Shown: one piece after another, positions 36,088 to 46,130 of the stretch
Layout: the number at the start of each line of letters is the position of its first letter
Numbering within the stretch: the first letter of the stretch is position 1
DNA from: Vibrio mimicus CAIM 602
Lineage (GTDB): Bacteria; Pseudomonadota; Gammaproteobacteria; Enterobacterales; Vibrionaceae
Reading direction: 5' to 3'
Assembly: GCF_000338875.1 (NCBI RefSeq)
Contig: NZ_AOMO01000026.1
Span: forward strand, 1 to 57,104
DNA length: 57,104 nucleotides
Notes under the pieces: model-generated
What the model was told of the DNA's origin: nothing
Databases searched by the model: none
The model's input: only the letters and a program-made list of their open reading frames with translations
Program-made: the position numbers and the translations under genes

Positions 36088-36185
36088 AGGAAGTCCTTTC
36101 CAAATTACTCTTTAGGTTCTACGCAATAACCGCGGCTATCGTTCAAAACGGAATCAAGAGATTGAAAAAAGAATGGCTTAAGCCT

Positions 36186-36218
36186 GAAAAGAAAGAAAGC
36201 TGACTTTCGTCAGCTTTC
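36186..36218 (-). terminator. Intrinsic terminator after the glycerate kinase gene
   Basis: Stem GAAAGCTGAC / GTCAGCTTTC with a four-base loop and a T-rich tail (TTTCTTTTC) on the minus strand. Confidence 0.8.
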
Positions 36219-36222
36219 GGGT

Positions 36223-37356
36223 TTATTTTGAGAGAACCCACAATCTGGCGACATTTTCCGCCAAATCGGCAAGGTTAAAATCGGACTCTTTCAATGCGTC
36301 TTCTAATGTCATTGCCCGCGGAACCGCCGCAAATACGGCATCGATTCCACACTGATAAACGGCTTGGTAGTCTTCACCCGTACAACCAGAAAGAGCAATC
36401 ACCGGCACATCAAACCGTTTCGCCACTTTCGCCACGCCCATTGGCGTTTTGCCATGTACGGTTTGGCTATCAATCCGCCCTTCACCAGTAATCACCAAAT
36501 CGGCATCACTCACTTGATGAGCCAGTTGTACCGTATCCAGCACAATCTCAATGCCGGGGCGCAATGTGGCGTGGGTATAAGCCAGCAAAGCAGCGCCCAT
36601 GCCGCCTGCAGCACCCGCACCTGCACTTTGTAACACGGCTTTACCTGTGACTTTCTCCGTGAGTAAACCAAACTGTTGTAAGGCACCGTCCAGCAATCGA
36701 ACATCATCCGGTGTTGCGCCTTTTTGTGGACCGAACACGGCAGAAGCGCCTTTGTCACCACACAACGGGTTATTCACATCACACGCCACCAGCAAATCGC
36801 AATGCTGAAGGCGAGGATCGAAATCGCTCAGGTCAATATTTGCCAGTTCACGTAAACCACCACCAGTGAGCTGGATCGGCTCACCGTCTGCGTTAGTAAA
36901 ACGTGCGCCGAGTGCGGCCAACATACCCACACCACCATCATTGGTTGCGCTGCCACCTAAACCAATGATGAGCTTAGTGACCCCTTGGTCCAATGCGTGA
37001 CGAATTAACTCACCTGTTCCAAAACTGGTAGTGAGTTTGGGATCACGCTGGGCGGGGGGAACATGGTGTAAACCGCTGGCAGCAGCCATTTCGATTACCG
37101 CGGTTTGATTATCACCTAACATTCCATAGAAGGCTTCCACTCGCTTACCTTGTGGCCCCATGACTTTGACTTCAACAATGCGTCCCTGTGTTGCATCCAC
37201 CAGTGATTGCACTGTCCCTTCACCGCCATCGGCTACGGGAATGGCGACAAATTTTGCATCATTCCATACCCGTGCAAGCCCGGCCTGAATAGCATCACAC
37301 ACCTGCTTAGCCGTCAGGCTCTCTTTAAAGGAATCTGGGGCGATAACCACTTTCAT
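36223..37356 (-). CDS. Glycerate kinase
   Basis: A 377-residue kinase of the GarK/GlxK family that phosphorylates glycerate to 2-phosphoglycerate. Start MKVVIAPDSFKESLTAKQV is the family hallmark. GLGGSATNDGGVGMLAALG (about 132-150) and ITGEGRIDSQTVHGK (about 283) are its signature segments. The GntP permease gene lies 20 bases upstream and CdaR beyond it, so this is a small regulon for import and use of glycerate or a related sugar acid. garK and glxK cannot be told apart here. Confidence 0.93.
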   Translation of the reverse strand: MKVVIAPDSFKESLTAKQVCDAIQAGLARVWNDAKFVAIPVADGGEGTVQSLVDATQGRIVEVKVMGPQGKRVEAFYGMLGDNQTAVIEMAAASGLHHVPPAQRDPKLTTSFGTGELIRHALDQGVTKLIIGLGGSATNDGGVGMLAALGARFTNADGEPIQLTGGGLRELANIDLSDFDPRLQHCDLLVACDVNNPLCGDKGASAVFGPQKGATPDDVRLLDGALQQFGLLTEKVTGKAVLQSAGAGAAGGMGAALLAYTHATLRPGIEIVLDTVQLAHQVSDADLVITGEGRIDSQTVHGKTPMGVAKVAKRFDVPVIALSGCTGEDYQAVYQCGIDAVFAAVPRAMTLEDALKESDFNLADLAENVARLWVLSK

Positions 37357-37376
37357 ATCACACGCTCCTCAATCTT

Positions 37377-38729
37377 TTACAACAATATTAAGCTTAGAAC
37401 ATAAACCACAGCCATCGCAGTCACCCCTTGTACTAAGGTCGCCATGGTTTGTGCGCGGTAGGCCAAGCCCACACTCATGCGGCTAAACTGTGAAACCACC
37501 CAGAAGAAGCTGTCGTTCGCGTGAGAGACTGTCATCGCACCCGCGCCAATCGCCATTACGGTAAGGGCACGTCCCATTTCACTGTCTAAACCCAGTTGAC
37601 CCAGAAGTGGCGCAACAAGCGCAGAGGTAGTAACCAGCGCTACCGTAGAAGAACCTTGTGCTGACTTCAGAGCCGCGGCCACGATGAATGGCATGAAGAT
37701 GCCCACACCCAATGCAGAGAGCGTTGTGCCTAGGTAATCCCCTAGCGGAGTCGCTTTCAATACTGCACCAAAAGCACCACCTGCACCTGTGATGAGCAGG
37801 ATAGGGGCTGCAGAAGTAATACCTTGGCTGATACGCTCACCAAACTCGGCTACTTTGTCGGTTGATTTCAGCAAACGCACTGACAACAGAAGACCAATCA
37901 ACAATGCGGTCAGTGGTTGACCCAGGAAAGTCAGCACTTCAAACAGCATGCCTTTACCGACAGGGAAACTCGGGAATTTCGCGATAGAACCAAGGCAGAT
38001 CAGCAGAATAGGCACAAAAATGGGGGCAAATGCCTGACTTGCGGTCGGTAATGTACCGTAAGAAGCTTTCAGCGCTTGCCAATCTTGTTTTGAACTTTCT
38101 TGAGAATCGACGATATCTGCTTCAACCTTTTGGAAACGGTTCGCCCACAACATACCGGCGATCGCCGCCACTGCCGCCACAAACAGACCAATTGCAATCA
38201 CAAGACCAAGTTGTGATTCCAAACCTAGGTTACCTGCCGCAGCAATCGGGCCCGGTGTGGGTGGCACAAAGGTATGAGTGGCGTACAGGCCTGTTGCTAA
38301 GGCCACGCTCATTGCCACACTGGATGTCGCTAAACGTTTTGCCAGCGACTCTTTTAATGAGTTGAGGATAACGAAGCCTGAGTCACAAAACACAGGGATC
38401 GAAACGATGTAACCGATGATGCTCATGGTCAGCGTTGGAAAACGCTCACCCAGCAGCTTGATTACGGTATCTGCCATGGTAATGGCCGCACCGCTTTTCT
38501 CTAAAATCACACCGATGATCGTACCTAGTACAATCACTAACCCGATGTAACCGAGAATGCCGCCAAAACCCGTGGTGATGGTTTTAGCAATGCTGTCAGC
38601 CGGTAAACCATAGGCAAACGCTGCCACAAAGGCAGCAATAAGCAGAGCCAAAAATGGATGCAGTTTGAATTTGGTGGTGGCAAGCACAATGAAGGCTATC
38701 ACCGCCAAAAGAATTAAGATCAGACTCAT
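37377..38729 (-). CDS. GntP-family permease
   Basis: A 450-residue inner-membrane symporter with about 12 or more hydrophobic segments. The start MSLILILLAVIAFIVLATTK and motifs FCDSGFVILNSL and GAGAMTVSHANDSFFWVVSQ are typical of GntP/DsdX/YgbN transporters for gluconate, serine or related acids. Co-transcribed with glycerate kinase 20 bases downstream, so glycerate or a sugar acid giving glycerate is the likely substrate. That substrate is inferred from context only. Confidence 0.92.
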   Translation of the reverse strand: MSLILILLAVIAFIVLATTKFKLHPFLALLIAAFVAAFAYGLPADSIAKTITTGFGGILGYIGLVIVLGTIIGVILEKSGAAITMADTVIKLLGERFPTLTMSIIGYIVSIPVFCDSGFVILNSLKESLAKRLATSSVAMSVALATGLYATHTFVPPTPGPIAAAGNLGLESQLGLVIAIGLFVAAVAAIAGMLWANRFQKVEADIVDSQESSKQDWQALKASYGTLPTASQAFAPIFVPILLICLGSIAKFPSFPVGKGMLFEVLTFLGQPLTALLIGLLLSVRLLKSTDKVAEFGERISQGITSAAPILLITGAGGAFGAVLKATPLGDYLGTTLSALGVGIFMPFIVAAALKSAQGSSTVALVTTSALVAPLLGQLGLDSEMGRALTVMAIGAGAMTVSHANDSFFWVVSQFSRMSVGLAYRAQTMATLVQGVTAMAVVYVLSLILL

Positions 38730-38757
38730 AAATCACTCCATGTCTTCTTTATAGGCT

Positions 38758-38787
38758 GAAGCTGGATGATCGTATGCCTCCAGCTTC
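38758..38787. promoter_or_regulatory. Inverted repeat in the gntP leader
   Basis: Perfect nine-base repeat GAAGCTGGA / TCCAGCTTC with a 12-base loop, about 30-60 bases before the permease start. No T run. It could end cdaR transcription, act as a leader hairpin, or be an operator. Confidence 0.4.
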
Positions 38788-38892
38788 TTGGTAGGGTCGG
38801 GATATTATCGGCCCTGCACGGAGCGATTCCTTTAGGCAGAACAACAAATACATTTATCAATAGAATGTTAAATTTTGGGCAAATGCACAAAC

Positions 38893-40032
38893 TCACTCAG
38901 AATTTGAGAGCTGATACGCAATATAAAGTTCCGCCAGACCAAGCAATGAAGTGGTATCAATACCCGTGATTTCGGTGATCTTCTCTAATCGATAGCGCAG
39001 TGTATTACGATGGATAAACAAACTTTGTGCACATTCATTCAAATTGCCATTTGCTTTAAATAACGCATCTAACGTACGCAACAACTGCCCTGACCTATCG
39101 GCGGTTTGTAACTGAGTCATCACACTTACCCATTGCTCGCCTTGCCAACACTCACGTAAAGGGGAAAGCAATACTGGCAAACGCAACTCTTCATAGAGGT
39201 GCTTGTGTTTTTGTGGCTGACGCACTTGGCCAATACGCAACACCTGTTTGGCGCTTTGGTACGAAAGGTGTATCGAATTGGGATTTAAGAACAGTTGCCC
39301 CAGCGCAATGTCATACCCCGTAATGTCATAGGTTTTCAGCCTTGCCATTAGCTTATCAATTCGCAGGCTTTCGTATTCGCTGGTCCAATGTTCTGGTGTT
39401 CGGCAGGGTTTGAGCACCACAATCTCTTGCATTGAAACAACAGCAACAAGGTTGTCGCGCTCTGGGTGCTCTAGCAGCTCAACCACTTGGCGGATTTGAT
39501 CCAAACTTTGCCCACTGCGCGGTTGGCGAAAAGCAATTACTACCGCGACTCGCGGTTTCGACAAATCAATGGAAAGCCTTGCAGCCCATGCTTCTAGCTC
39601 TGAAGGGGCGAGCGTGTTGTTGATCCAAGCAAAAATAAACTCTTCTCTGTGCCTTCGATCCCATTGCAACTGCTCCACCAAAGCCGCTTGCTCAATGATC
39701 ATCTCGGCACTCATTTTCACCAAGTTGGCAAAATCGCGGATTTCATCTGGCTCTCCGGTAATCCCGACAATACCCACCACTTGTTGCTGATTTCGCAGCA
39801 CCATGTTGATGCCCGGTTTCACACCTTTTAGTGACACACAACTCTGTGCGGTCAGTTCGACTGAATCACCATGCTTCAAGGCTAAAATAGCGCCATCATG
39901 CACCTGACCTAAGCGTTTTTTCTCGCCGCTGCCAATGATCACCCCCGCCTGATTCATCACGTTGATGTTGTAACCGATGATGGCCATGGTTCGATCGACA
40001 ATTTGCTGGGCAAGTTGCGCATCTAAGATCAT
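38893..40032 (-). CDS. cdaR: CdaR-family sugar diacid regulator
   Basis: A 379-residue regulator. The N-terminal sugar-diacid recognition domain is about residues 1-135 (MILDAQLAQQIVDRTMAIIG; INVMNQAGVIIGSGEKKR). A GGDEF-like middle follows, and the C-terminal helix-turn-helix is about 320-375 (NECAQSLFIHRNTLRYRLEK). CdaR of E. coli activates glycerate/glucarate genes in response to diacids or glycerate. Here it is upstream of the permease and kinase on the same strand, so it probably activates them. The symbol is by homology. Confidence 0.85.
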   Translation of the reverse strand: MILDAQLAQQIVDRTMAIIGYNINVMNQAGVIIGSGEKKRLGQVHDGAILALKHGDSVELTAQSCVSLKGVKPGINMVLRNQQQVVGIVGITGEPDEIRDFANLVKMSAEMIIEQAALVEQLQWDRRHREEFIFAWINNTLAPSELEAWAARLSIDLSKPRVAVVIAFRQPRSGQSLDQIRQVVELLEHPERDNLVAVVSMQEIVVLKPCRTPEHWTSEYESLRIDKLMARLKTYDITGYDIALGQLFLNPNSIHLSYQSAKQVLRIGQVRQPQKHKHLYEELRLPVLLSPLRECWQGEQWVSVMTQLQTADRSGQLLRTLDALFKANGNLNECAQSLFIHRNTLRYRLEKITEITGIDTTSLLGLAELYIAYQLSNSE

Positions 40033-40154
40033 TTCTCGTCTCCACTCTTCACTAGGTTTTCACTTGATTCATCGGCAGCGAAACCAAGCTTGAGGGTATA
40101 TAAATCTTTCCCAGCTTCGAGTCAGTGATAAGAACGGCGTTTTGTGATGATGCA

Positions 40155-40179
40155 CAAAAAAGCTGCCCGTAGGCAGCTT
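40155..40179 (-). terminator. Intrinsic terminator after the cytochrome c peroxidase gene
   Basis: Stem AAGCTGCC / GGCAGCTT with a four-base loop and a run of T on the minus strand. Confidence 0.85.
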
Positions 40180-40199
40180 AAAAATAGAGTATTTCCTCT

Positions 40200-41185
40200 T
40201 TAGATTTGCGGGCGAGCCGTTTCCAACGTTGAGGGTGGAAGATTAGGTAATACAACCTGTGGCTGTTCACCCGTCAGTGACTTCAAAAACTCGGTGATTT
40301 TGCCAGATTCTTCGCGGGTTAACTTTTGCCCCAACTGAATATCCGCCATCACTTCCACCGCTTGTTGCAGATCCCACACAGAGCCATCATGGAAGTAGGG
40401 ATAAGTCAGCTCGATGTTACGCAGAGTAGGAACTTTAAACACGAATTTATCGACGTCATTTCCCGTCACTGCTTTACGGCCTTCATCCGGGTTTTGAGTG
40501 ACAAATGGCTTCACTAACCCCATTTTTGGTACATCTGCCCACCCGCAAGTTCTCCACTATGACAAGCGGTACATCCTTTCTCTTTAAAGAGTTGATAGCC
40601 TTGTAATTGAGCAGTGGTGAGCGCGGCATCATCCCCTTTTAACCACAAATCAAAAGGAGCATTAGGAGTGCGTAAGGTTTTTTCAAAGGTGGCGATGGCA
40701 TCGGTCACTTCGTTGATCGTGAACTCTTCTTTGCCATAGGCGGCTTTAAACCATTGACGATATTGCGGAATGGATTGCAATGTCTCAATCGCTAGGTCAT
40801 GGCTAAACGCCATTTCCAACGGGTTTTCAATCGGGCCTGCCGCTTGTTCTTGCAGATCTTTCGCGCGACCATTCCAGAATTGAACAAAGTTCAGATCCGA
40901 GTTAAACACCGTTGGCGAATTGATGGGGCCAATCGCCCATTTGTGACCTATTGAACTTGGTAAGTTATCTACGCCACCTTTCGCTATGTTGTGACAAGAA
41001 TTACACGAAATAGTATTGGAGGCGGAAAGGCGAGGATCGAACCAGAGCGTTTTACCTAATTCAACCTTTTGGCTATCAAGCCCTTGGATAAGTTCAATTG
41101 GCTTGATCGGTTCTTGTGCTAAACGTTCTGCCAGAGAAGGACTCGTGGCAACGGCCAACACAGATAGTATTAACATACGCTTCAT
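40200..41185 (-). pseudogene. Di-haem cytochrome c peroxidase, frameshifted
   Basis: Periplasmic enzyme that reduces hydrogen peroxide with electrons from cytochrome c. The 5' part (41185-40514) has a signal peptide (MKRMLILSVLAVATSPSLA) and both haem sites, CNSCH (about residue 62) and CTACH (about 207). It then runs into a stop after MYQKWG. The 3' part continues in the next frame (MGLVKPFVTQNPDEGRKAVT; VPTLRNIELTYPYFHDGSVW). Restoring one A in the five-A run at about 40526-40530 gives GGQMYQKMGLVKPF and a full protein of about 328 residues. Everything else looks intact, so this is a fresh mutation, a slippery site, or a sequencing error. Confidence 0.9.
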
Positions 41186-41426
41186 ATGACTTCCTTTTTG
41201 AGCAAATGGCGAGTGTCCTCACTACTCTGCGCATTTCTTAATCGATGCGCTGGCGCCAAAGTAAGGGAAAGTCTAGGGAAGTTAAAAAGGGAAAAAGCGA
41301 TAAACTTAATGACAAAAATCGATGTTACAAAAAAGTAAACACTCAAAAACTTGACCATCAAACCCCTCACGAAGAATAACCCTGTCCAATGAAACAATTT
41401 ACCAACAATTTCTATCGCACCTTGTC

Positions 41427-41440
41427 TTGATTTAGGTCAA
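41427..41440. promoter_or_regulatory. FNR-like site upstream of the peroxidase
   Basis: TTGATTTAGGTCAA matches the FNR pattern TTGAT-N4-ATCAA with one mismatch. It lies about 245 bases before the peroxidase start, in the gap between it and the chemoreceptor terminator. Cytochrome c peroxidases are often induced by FNR at low oxygen. The distance is long for direct activation unless the leader is long. Confidence 0.45.
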
Positions 41441-41453
41441 TTTCGTATATGGC

Positions 41454-41485
41454 AAAAAAATACCTTCGCAAGCGAAGGTATTTTT
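41454..41485. terminator. Intrinsic terminator after the chemoreceptor gene
   Basis: Stem AATACCTTCGC / GCGAAGGTATT with a two-base apparent loop, followed on the minus strand by a T run; T-rich on the plus side as well. Confidence 0.88.
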
Positions 41486-41503
41486 GATGCAACATCATCG
41501 ATG

Positions 41504-43240
41504 TTAAGTACGAATATGGGCAATCGCACTATTGAGGTCATCAACGTTATGTTGAAGATCAACCACCACTGGCCCCAGTTGTTTAATCGCTTGGTTCATC
41601 TCTCCTGAGAGTGTTTTGATGGTGCTGAGATTGCTGGAAATCTCATCACTCACTGCCAATTGTTCTTCGGTCGCGGCTGCAATCGAAGTATTGAGTTTAT
41701 GGATCTCGACGGCAGAACCTTGAATCGCAACCAAAGATTCATTTGCTACGCCCATATTGCCTCTGGTGGATTGCATTTTATCGGCACTGACACGAATCGT
41801 TTTGGTCGACATTTCGGCTTTTTCTTGCAGCATCGAAATCATAGTTTCAATTTCACCTGTCGATTCCTGAGTACGTTGCGCCAAGGAACGTACCTCATCA
41901 GCTACCACCGCAAACCCGCGCCCTTGTTCACCCGCACGAGCCGCTTCAATCGCCGCGTTCAAAGCCAGCAAGTTGGTCTGCTCAGCAATGGCTTTGATCA
42001 CATCAAGCACGTTGCCCACGTTATTGGATTCGGTTGCCAGCTGTTGAATGATTTCTGAGGTTTTTTGGAACTCGCCATCCAAATCCGCGAACTCCCGGAT
42101 GGTTTTTTCAAACACATGCTTGCTGCTGTTGGCTTCTTTTTCTGCACTACCCGCATACTCTTCTGCCATATTGGTGCTTTGTGCCACGCTCGACAACGCG
42201 GAGGTCATTTCTTCCATCGCGGTTGCAGCCATTTCCAACTCTTGGTCTTGCTGGCTTGCCATTTTCACGTTTTGATCTGTGATACTGCGAATAGTTTCCG
42301 AAATAGAAGAAATGGTGTGATTCACTTGGTTGATCTTAGTAATCGTGGTGCCATAGCTCGCGAGCACTTTGTTAATTGTACGCCCGATCACTCCTAACTC
42401 GTCTTCACCTTTCTCATCAACCCGCAGAGTAAGGTCTGAGTTATCGTCCACTTTTTGTAGAAGGAGCGCCATTCTATCAACGGGTGCCACAATTTTACGG
42501 TTGACGATGACGTAGCCAATAATCGCAATGATGGCCACCAACACTAAAGAGATATTCCCAATCAACACCACTTTTTGAACATCGGCGGCGGCTTGGTCAA
42601 ATTGTCTTGCTGTACGAGCTTCAAGCTCTTGGAAAAAGCGATCAATCGGTGCCATGATTTTTGCTTTTTCACGATGGTATTCGTCACTGTGTAGTAATTG
42701 GATGGCCATGTTTACGTCAGGCTCACCTCTCACCGTATAGTTACCGCTGGCATCCGGGAACAAGCCTTTTACCGCATTCATGGCTTTCACTTCCATGTTG
42801 ACTAAGGCATCCGAGTTATTTTGTGCTTCTTTAAGCAAGGCAAACTCTTTGTCACTAAAACCCAGATCTTTCATCATTTGCTGCAAAGCAATTGTTTTGC
42901 CATCTGGCTTAGGTTTTTGGCCGTATTGCAACACGAGATCCCAGTAAATCGTGTGATAGTTTTCAGGGCGAGGCTTTTTCCCATTACGAATATCTAGGAT
43001 ATCCATGTACATTTTTTCGTATTTTTCATCGCCAGTGACCACATAGGTTCGGCCTAAACGGGTAAGGTCATCCGAGCTTTGGCGTAGCTCGTCCGCAGCC
43101 TGATACGATTGATAACGTATCTTCGCCAGTTGGTCGGCTTGCTTTTCAAGGCTATCGAGTTGAAATACGGTAACCATAGTGATCGCAATCCCGACACCAA
43201 TAGCGGCAAAAACAAGCTTCATCGTTGTGTTAATTTTCAT
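41504..43240 (-). CDS. Methyl-accepting chemotaxis protein
   Basis: A 578-residue chemoreceptor. The first membrane helix is [20 protein letters not shown] (about 9-28). A long helical periplasmic sensor domain (about 30-225), of helical-bundle type judging from its charged heptads, comes before the second membrane helix ([17 protein letters not shown]). HAMP follows (about 250-305), then the signalling tip [20 protein letters not shown] (about 420). No C-terminal pentapeptide. Start at ATG 43240 with AAGGAA upstream rather than 43285. Ligand unknown. Single-gene unit, next to but on the same strand as hutZ, from which it is separated by a terminator. Confidence 0.92.
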   Translation of the reverse strand: MKINTTMKLVFAAIGVGIAITMVTVFQLDSLEKQADQLAKIRYQSYQAADELRQSSDDLTRLGRTYVVTGDEKYEKMYMDILDIRNGKKPRPENYHTIYWDLVLQYGQKPKPDGKTIALQQMMKDLGFSDKEFALLKEAQNNSDALVNMEVKAMNAVKGLFPDASGNYTVRGEPDVNMAIQLLHSDEYHREKAKIMAPIDRFFQELEARTARQFDQAAADVQKVVLIGNISLVLVAIIAIIGYVIVNRKIVAPVDRMALLLQKVDDNSDLTLRVDEKGEDELGVIGRTINKVLASYGTTITKINQVNHTISSISETIRSITDQNVKMASQQDQELEMAATAMEEMTSALSSVAQSTNMAEEYAGSAEKEANSSKHVFEKTIREFADLDGEFQKTSEIIQQLATESNNVGNVLDVIKAIAEQTNLLALNAAIEAARAGEQGRGFAVVADEVRSLAQRTQESTGEIETMISMLQEKAEMSTKTIRVSADKMQSTRGNMGVANESLVAIQGSAVEIHKLNTSIAAATEEQLAVSDEISSNLSTIKTLSGEMNQAIKQLGPVVVDLQHNVDDLNSAIAHIRT

Positions 43241-43523
43241 GGAAGTTCCTTCTAGGAAAAAAGTGCAGATACGGTCATTTATCATGACTTTCTTGTTGTT
43301 ACTTTCAGCTTAGAAGATGACCAGAAAACTTGTAGGCGAATTACGCTTTTTTTCTGTGAGTACTAAATAAGAAGGGATGTAAATGATGCATGGCTTGCAT
43401 TTTTTGACTTAATAATCATTAGCAATGCCAACTCAGCGTGACTTCCATCAAACAAATTTAATGAAAAATGAACAGCAGAAAGCAAAGTGACTGGCTGCAT
43501 TCTCTAACTAAACATTAAGTAGC

Positions 43524-43559
43524 GGCTAAAAACTAAGCGACTGATAGCTCAGTCGCTTA
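43524..43559 (-). terminator. Intrinsic terminator of hutWXZ
   Basis: Perfect 11-base stem TAAGCGACTGA / TCAGTCGCTTA with loop TAGC, followed by GTTTTTAG on the minus strand. The rest of the gap to the chemoreceptor start (43241-43523) should hold that gene's promoter; I see no other feature there except ATGCA-N5-TGCAT near 43386. Confidence 0.85.
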
Positions 43560-43619
43560 ATCTACGAACCCAAAACTTACGTTTTAGTCAGGGATGATCA
43601 ATAGAGGACATCGGCAGGT

Positions 43620-44150
43620 TTAGCCGTTAGAAATTTTACGGTGGCCTTCTTGCAGATGGATAAAATCAACCAGATCATCTCCCGAAACTTGGTACGCTTG
43701 GCCAAAACCTTTCACAAACAAACCTTGCTCTGGTTTTAAACGGAAAAGGATAAAGTCTTGCAGTTGGCTTAACCCATCAATGATCTCGCCAAAGCGTTCC
43801 CCCATTTGAGCAATCACTTGGCACCACAATTGGCTATCACGTTCAACGATGCTTGCTACTGCATCAAACGTCAAACGCTTACGGGCAAACAGCTGTTTAG
43901 CTTCTGATTCATCTTCAATCATCATGATCGAAACTTGCGGATTCACTTCTAAATTACGCGCATGACGGGCAATTTGCGAAATCAACACAAAATACCCTTC
44001 CTGATTTTGTACAAAAGGAGCGTAACTGACATTTGGGCGGCCTTGCACATCCACTGTCGCGAGCTGCAACGTTTTACGTTCTTGGCGAAATTCTTTGATT
44101 TCAGGCTCAAGACGACCTTGTAAGCGCTCTTGCTTAACTTGCTGATCCAT
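43620..44150 (-). CDS. hutZ: Haem-degrading/utilisation protein HutZ
   Basis: A 176-residue protein of the split-barrel FMN-binding-like fold (FRQERKTLQLATVDVQGRPN; YAPFVQNQEGYFVLISQIAR). In Vibrio cholerae HutZ opens the haem ring to free iron and receives haem from HutX. The C-terminal GHRKISN is rich in basic residues. Last gene of hutWXZ, 29 bases after hutX. Confidence 0.93.
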   Translation of the reverse strand: MDQQVKQERLQGRLEPEIKEFRQERKTLQLATVDVQGRPNVSYAPFVQNQEGYFVLISQIARHARNLEVNPQVSIMMIEDESEAKQLFARKRLTFDAVASIVERDSQLWCQVIAQMGERFGEIIDGLSQLQDFILFRLKPEQGLFVKGFGQAYQVSGDDLVDFIHLQEGHRKISNG

Positions 44151-44179
44151 CTCTTTCTCCTCAACGATGGCAATAGTTA

Positions 44180-44683
44180 TTATTGTTTGTGTTGTTGCTG
44201 CATCGCTTTGAAGCGTGCAACTTGTTCTGGAATCAATTCGCGCTTTTCATCTCGCCCAAGATAAATTTTGAAAGCATTGTCACCCTGCTCAGTAAAAAAA
44301 CCAAAGTAGTGGCTTTCACGCCCCATGAATGGCTTGCTCACCAGCGCAACATGGCTGATGTTGTCCAATTTCAGGTGGCCATGCAGCTCACCCTCTCGCC
44401 CCATTAAATTGTAGTAACCACGCGCCACCTTGCCTTTAGGAAACGGTGCTTTCACTTCAAAAATAGATCCCGCGACGGTGATGATTGTGGTCACTGGGCC
44501 CCAATCCGGCAGGCTTTCCAAGATGGCTTGTGCTTGGTTGCCATCCACGACGGCGACCATATCATCTGGCAGCGCATTGACCACTTCGAATTCAGTCACA
44601 TTAAGCTGTTCTGCCATTGCGGCGGGTAATAGAGTGGGTTGCTGCTCAAGCAGTTGAGCGACTTGCTGTTGTAATGATTCCAT
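44180..44683 (-). CDS. hutX: Haem trafficking protein HutX
   Basis: A 167-residue cytoplasmic protein of the HutX/ChuX family, which binds haem and passes it to HutZ. Motifs: VTEFEVVNALPDDMVAVVDG, GSIFEVKAPFPKGKVARGYY and SHVALVSKPFMGRESHYFGF. I start at ATG 44683 (MESLQQQVAQLLEQ). The longer frame from 44851 overlaps the end of hutW and is not family-like. Confidence 0.93.
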   Translation of the reverse strand: MESLQQQVAQLLEQQPTLLPAAMAEQLNVTEFEVVNALPDDMVAVVDGNQAQAILESLPDWGPVTTIITVAGSIFEVKAPFPKGKVARGYYNLMGREGELHGHLKLDNISHVALVSKPFMGRESHYFGFFTEQGDNAFKIYLGRDEKRELIPEQVARFKAMQQQHKQ

Positions 44684-44706
44684 GAATTTTTCCAATTTCG
44701 TGATGC

Positions 44707-46068
44707 TTATGCGATACGCTGCTGCTGATGTTGGTACGAATGAATGAGCACTTGAATGCACGCTTGCGCCAAGCTGACCGACCAAAAACGGCCAGCGGTG
44801 GTGAGGGTCAAATACTCGTGTTCTACTTCCACTAAGCCCACTGACTGCCAACGTAAAAATAGCGGCATTAGCCAGTCAAATGTGGAGTGGTGATTGAATT
44901 TTGGCAAGCGCTGTTTGGCAACGACCCCTGAATCAAAACCCGATTTTAAGGCCGCGAATAACGGTTCACACGCATGCTGGCGAGCCATCATGGCAACTAA
45001 AGGTTGGCCATTTTGCATCGCATCAAGATAAGTAGATAGTTGGCGATGCTGCATGATGGAATAACCGCTAATATTGCCACCAGCACCACAGCCAATCGGC
45101 AAGACTTCTGCGTACGTTTTCGCAAGGCTGTTGTAAAGGCTACGTTCACGATTATCACGTGCCCAGTGGTTCACACTGACTGGGCGCAGATGATGCTTCG
45201 CCATAAACTCTACCCCGATTTGATATAAGGTGGCTTTATCTGGCGTGGTCGCGGGCGGTGGCAACTTACCCTTCTCAACCAGATTGAGCATTGGCGCTGA
45301 GCCCCCAACCATCAGTTGATAAAGATCGATGCCTTGTGCGCCTGTATCCATAAAGTCTTGCAGATCTTGCTCGAACACCTGCGCCGTTTGATATGGCAAA
45401 CCATACAGCAAATCAATCACAATCGGCGCTTGCTGAGTCGCGGCTAACGCGGCGATTCGTTTTATCACCACTTCGCGGTCATCAAGTCGTTTTGCACGAC
45501 GGCGCACTTGGGTATTAAAACTCTGCACACCAAAAGAGAAACGGTTAAAACCACCCTCAAGCGCCTGATCGAACATCTTGTCACTGAAACGATTAATCCG
45601 ACCTTCTAAGGTAATTTCGCAATCCACCGTCAGCGGAAACGAGTGACGAATCGCCCTGCCCAACTGACGAATTTGCTGCGGTGATAACTCAGTAGGTGTT
45701 CCCCCACCAATATAGACCGCGTGAAATACGCCTGTCTGCGTCCAAGGCAAGGCGGCTTTTTGTTTGAGTTCTTCCATTAATGCAGCGAAGTACGCATCCA
45801 CTAACTGGCGGCTGGCCGCATTTTGAAAGAAATTGCAGAAGGTGCAACGAACCCGACAAAACGGCACATGAATATAAAGACAACGAACCTGTTGGCGCTG
45901 ACTGACTTGCTGTGTGACCTGCTGCCATAGTGTCGTTTGCTCATGAGCAGGCACTGGCGTCGCAACGCCACCTGCGTGGGCTGAGTGTTTGTTTTTGAAA
46001 GCGAAACGCAAGGGATCAGATGTTTCTGCACCCAAGATCGATTCATCAAAACTATCTAAAATCAACAT
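44707..46068 (-). CDS. hutW: Radical SAM haem-utilisation protein HutW
   Basis: A 453-residue radical SAM enzyme. The iron-sulfur cluster motif CRVRCTFC (CxxxCxxC) lies at about residue 87 within VRCLYIHVPFCRVRCTFCNF. GGGTPTELSPQQIRQLGR follows, as in HemN/ChuW relatives. ChuW-type enzymes open haem anaerobically to release iron. The start at 46068 (MLILDSFDESILG) is chosen because an upstream GTG at 46125 and ATG at 46113 lie close to the Fur region; ATG 46113 remains possible. First gene of hutWXZ, divergent from tonB1. Confidence 0.92.
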   Translation of the reverse strand: MLILDSFDESILGAETSDPLRFAFKNKHSAHAGGVATPVPAHEQTTLWQQVTQQVSQRQQVRCLYIHVPFCRVRCTFCNFFQNAASRQLVDAYFAALMEELKQKAALPWTQTGVFHAVYIGGGTPTELSPQQIRQLGRAIRHSFPLTVDCEITLEGRINRFSDKMFDQALEGGFNRFSFGVQSFNTQVRRRAKRLDDREVVIKRIAALAATQQAPIVIDLLYGLPYQTAQVFEQDLQDFMDTGAQGIDLYQLMVGGSAPMLNLVEKGKLPPPATTPDKATLYQIGVEFMAKHHLRPVSVNHWARDNRERSLYNSLAKTYAEVLPIGCGAGGNISGYSIMQHRQLSTYLDAMQNGQPLVAMMARQHACEPLFAALKSGFDSGVVAKQRLPKFNHHSTFDWLMPLFLRWQSVGLVEVEHEYLTLTTAGRFWSVSLAQACIQVLIHSYQHQQQRIA

Positions 46069-46130
46069 ACCATTTCTCAAGCCAACACTTATACAGCAAG
46101 GGCTGCGCTTCATTTCATTCAACACAAGAA

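Noticed and set aside
43386..43430. ATGCA-N5-TGCAT and ATAATCATTA near hutZ, possible Fur site
   Set aside because: It lies downstream of hutZ and the match to a Fur box is weak; the clear Fur region is between hutW and tonB1.
44684..44851. Longer N-terminus for hutX
   Set aside because: It overlaps the hutW coding end and lacks similarity to the HutX start.
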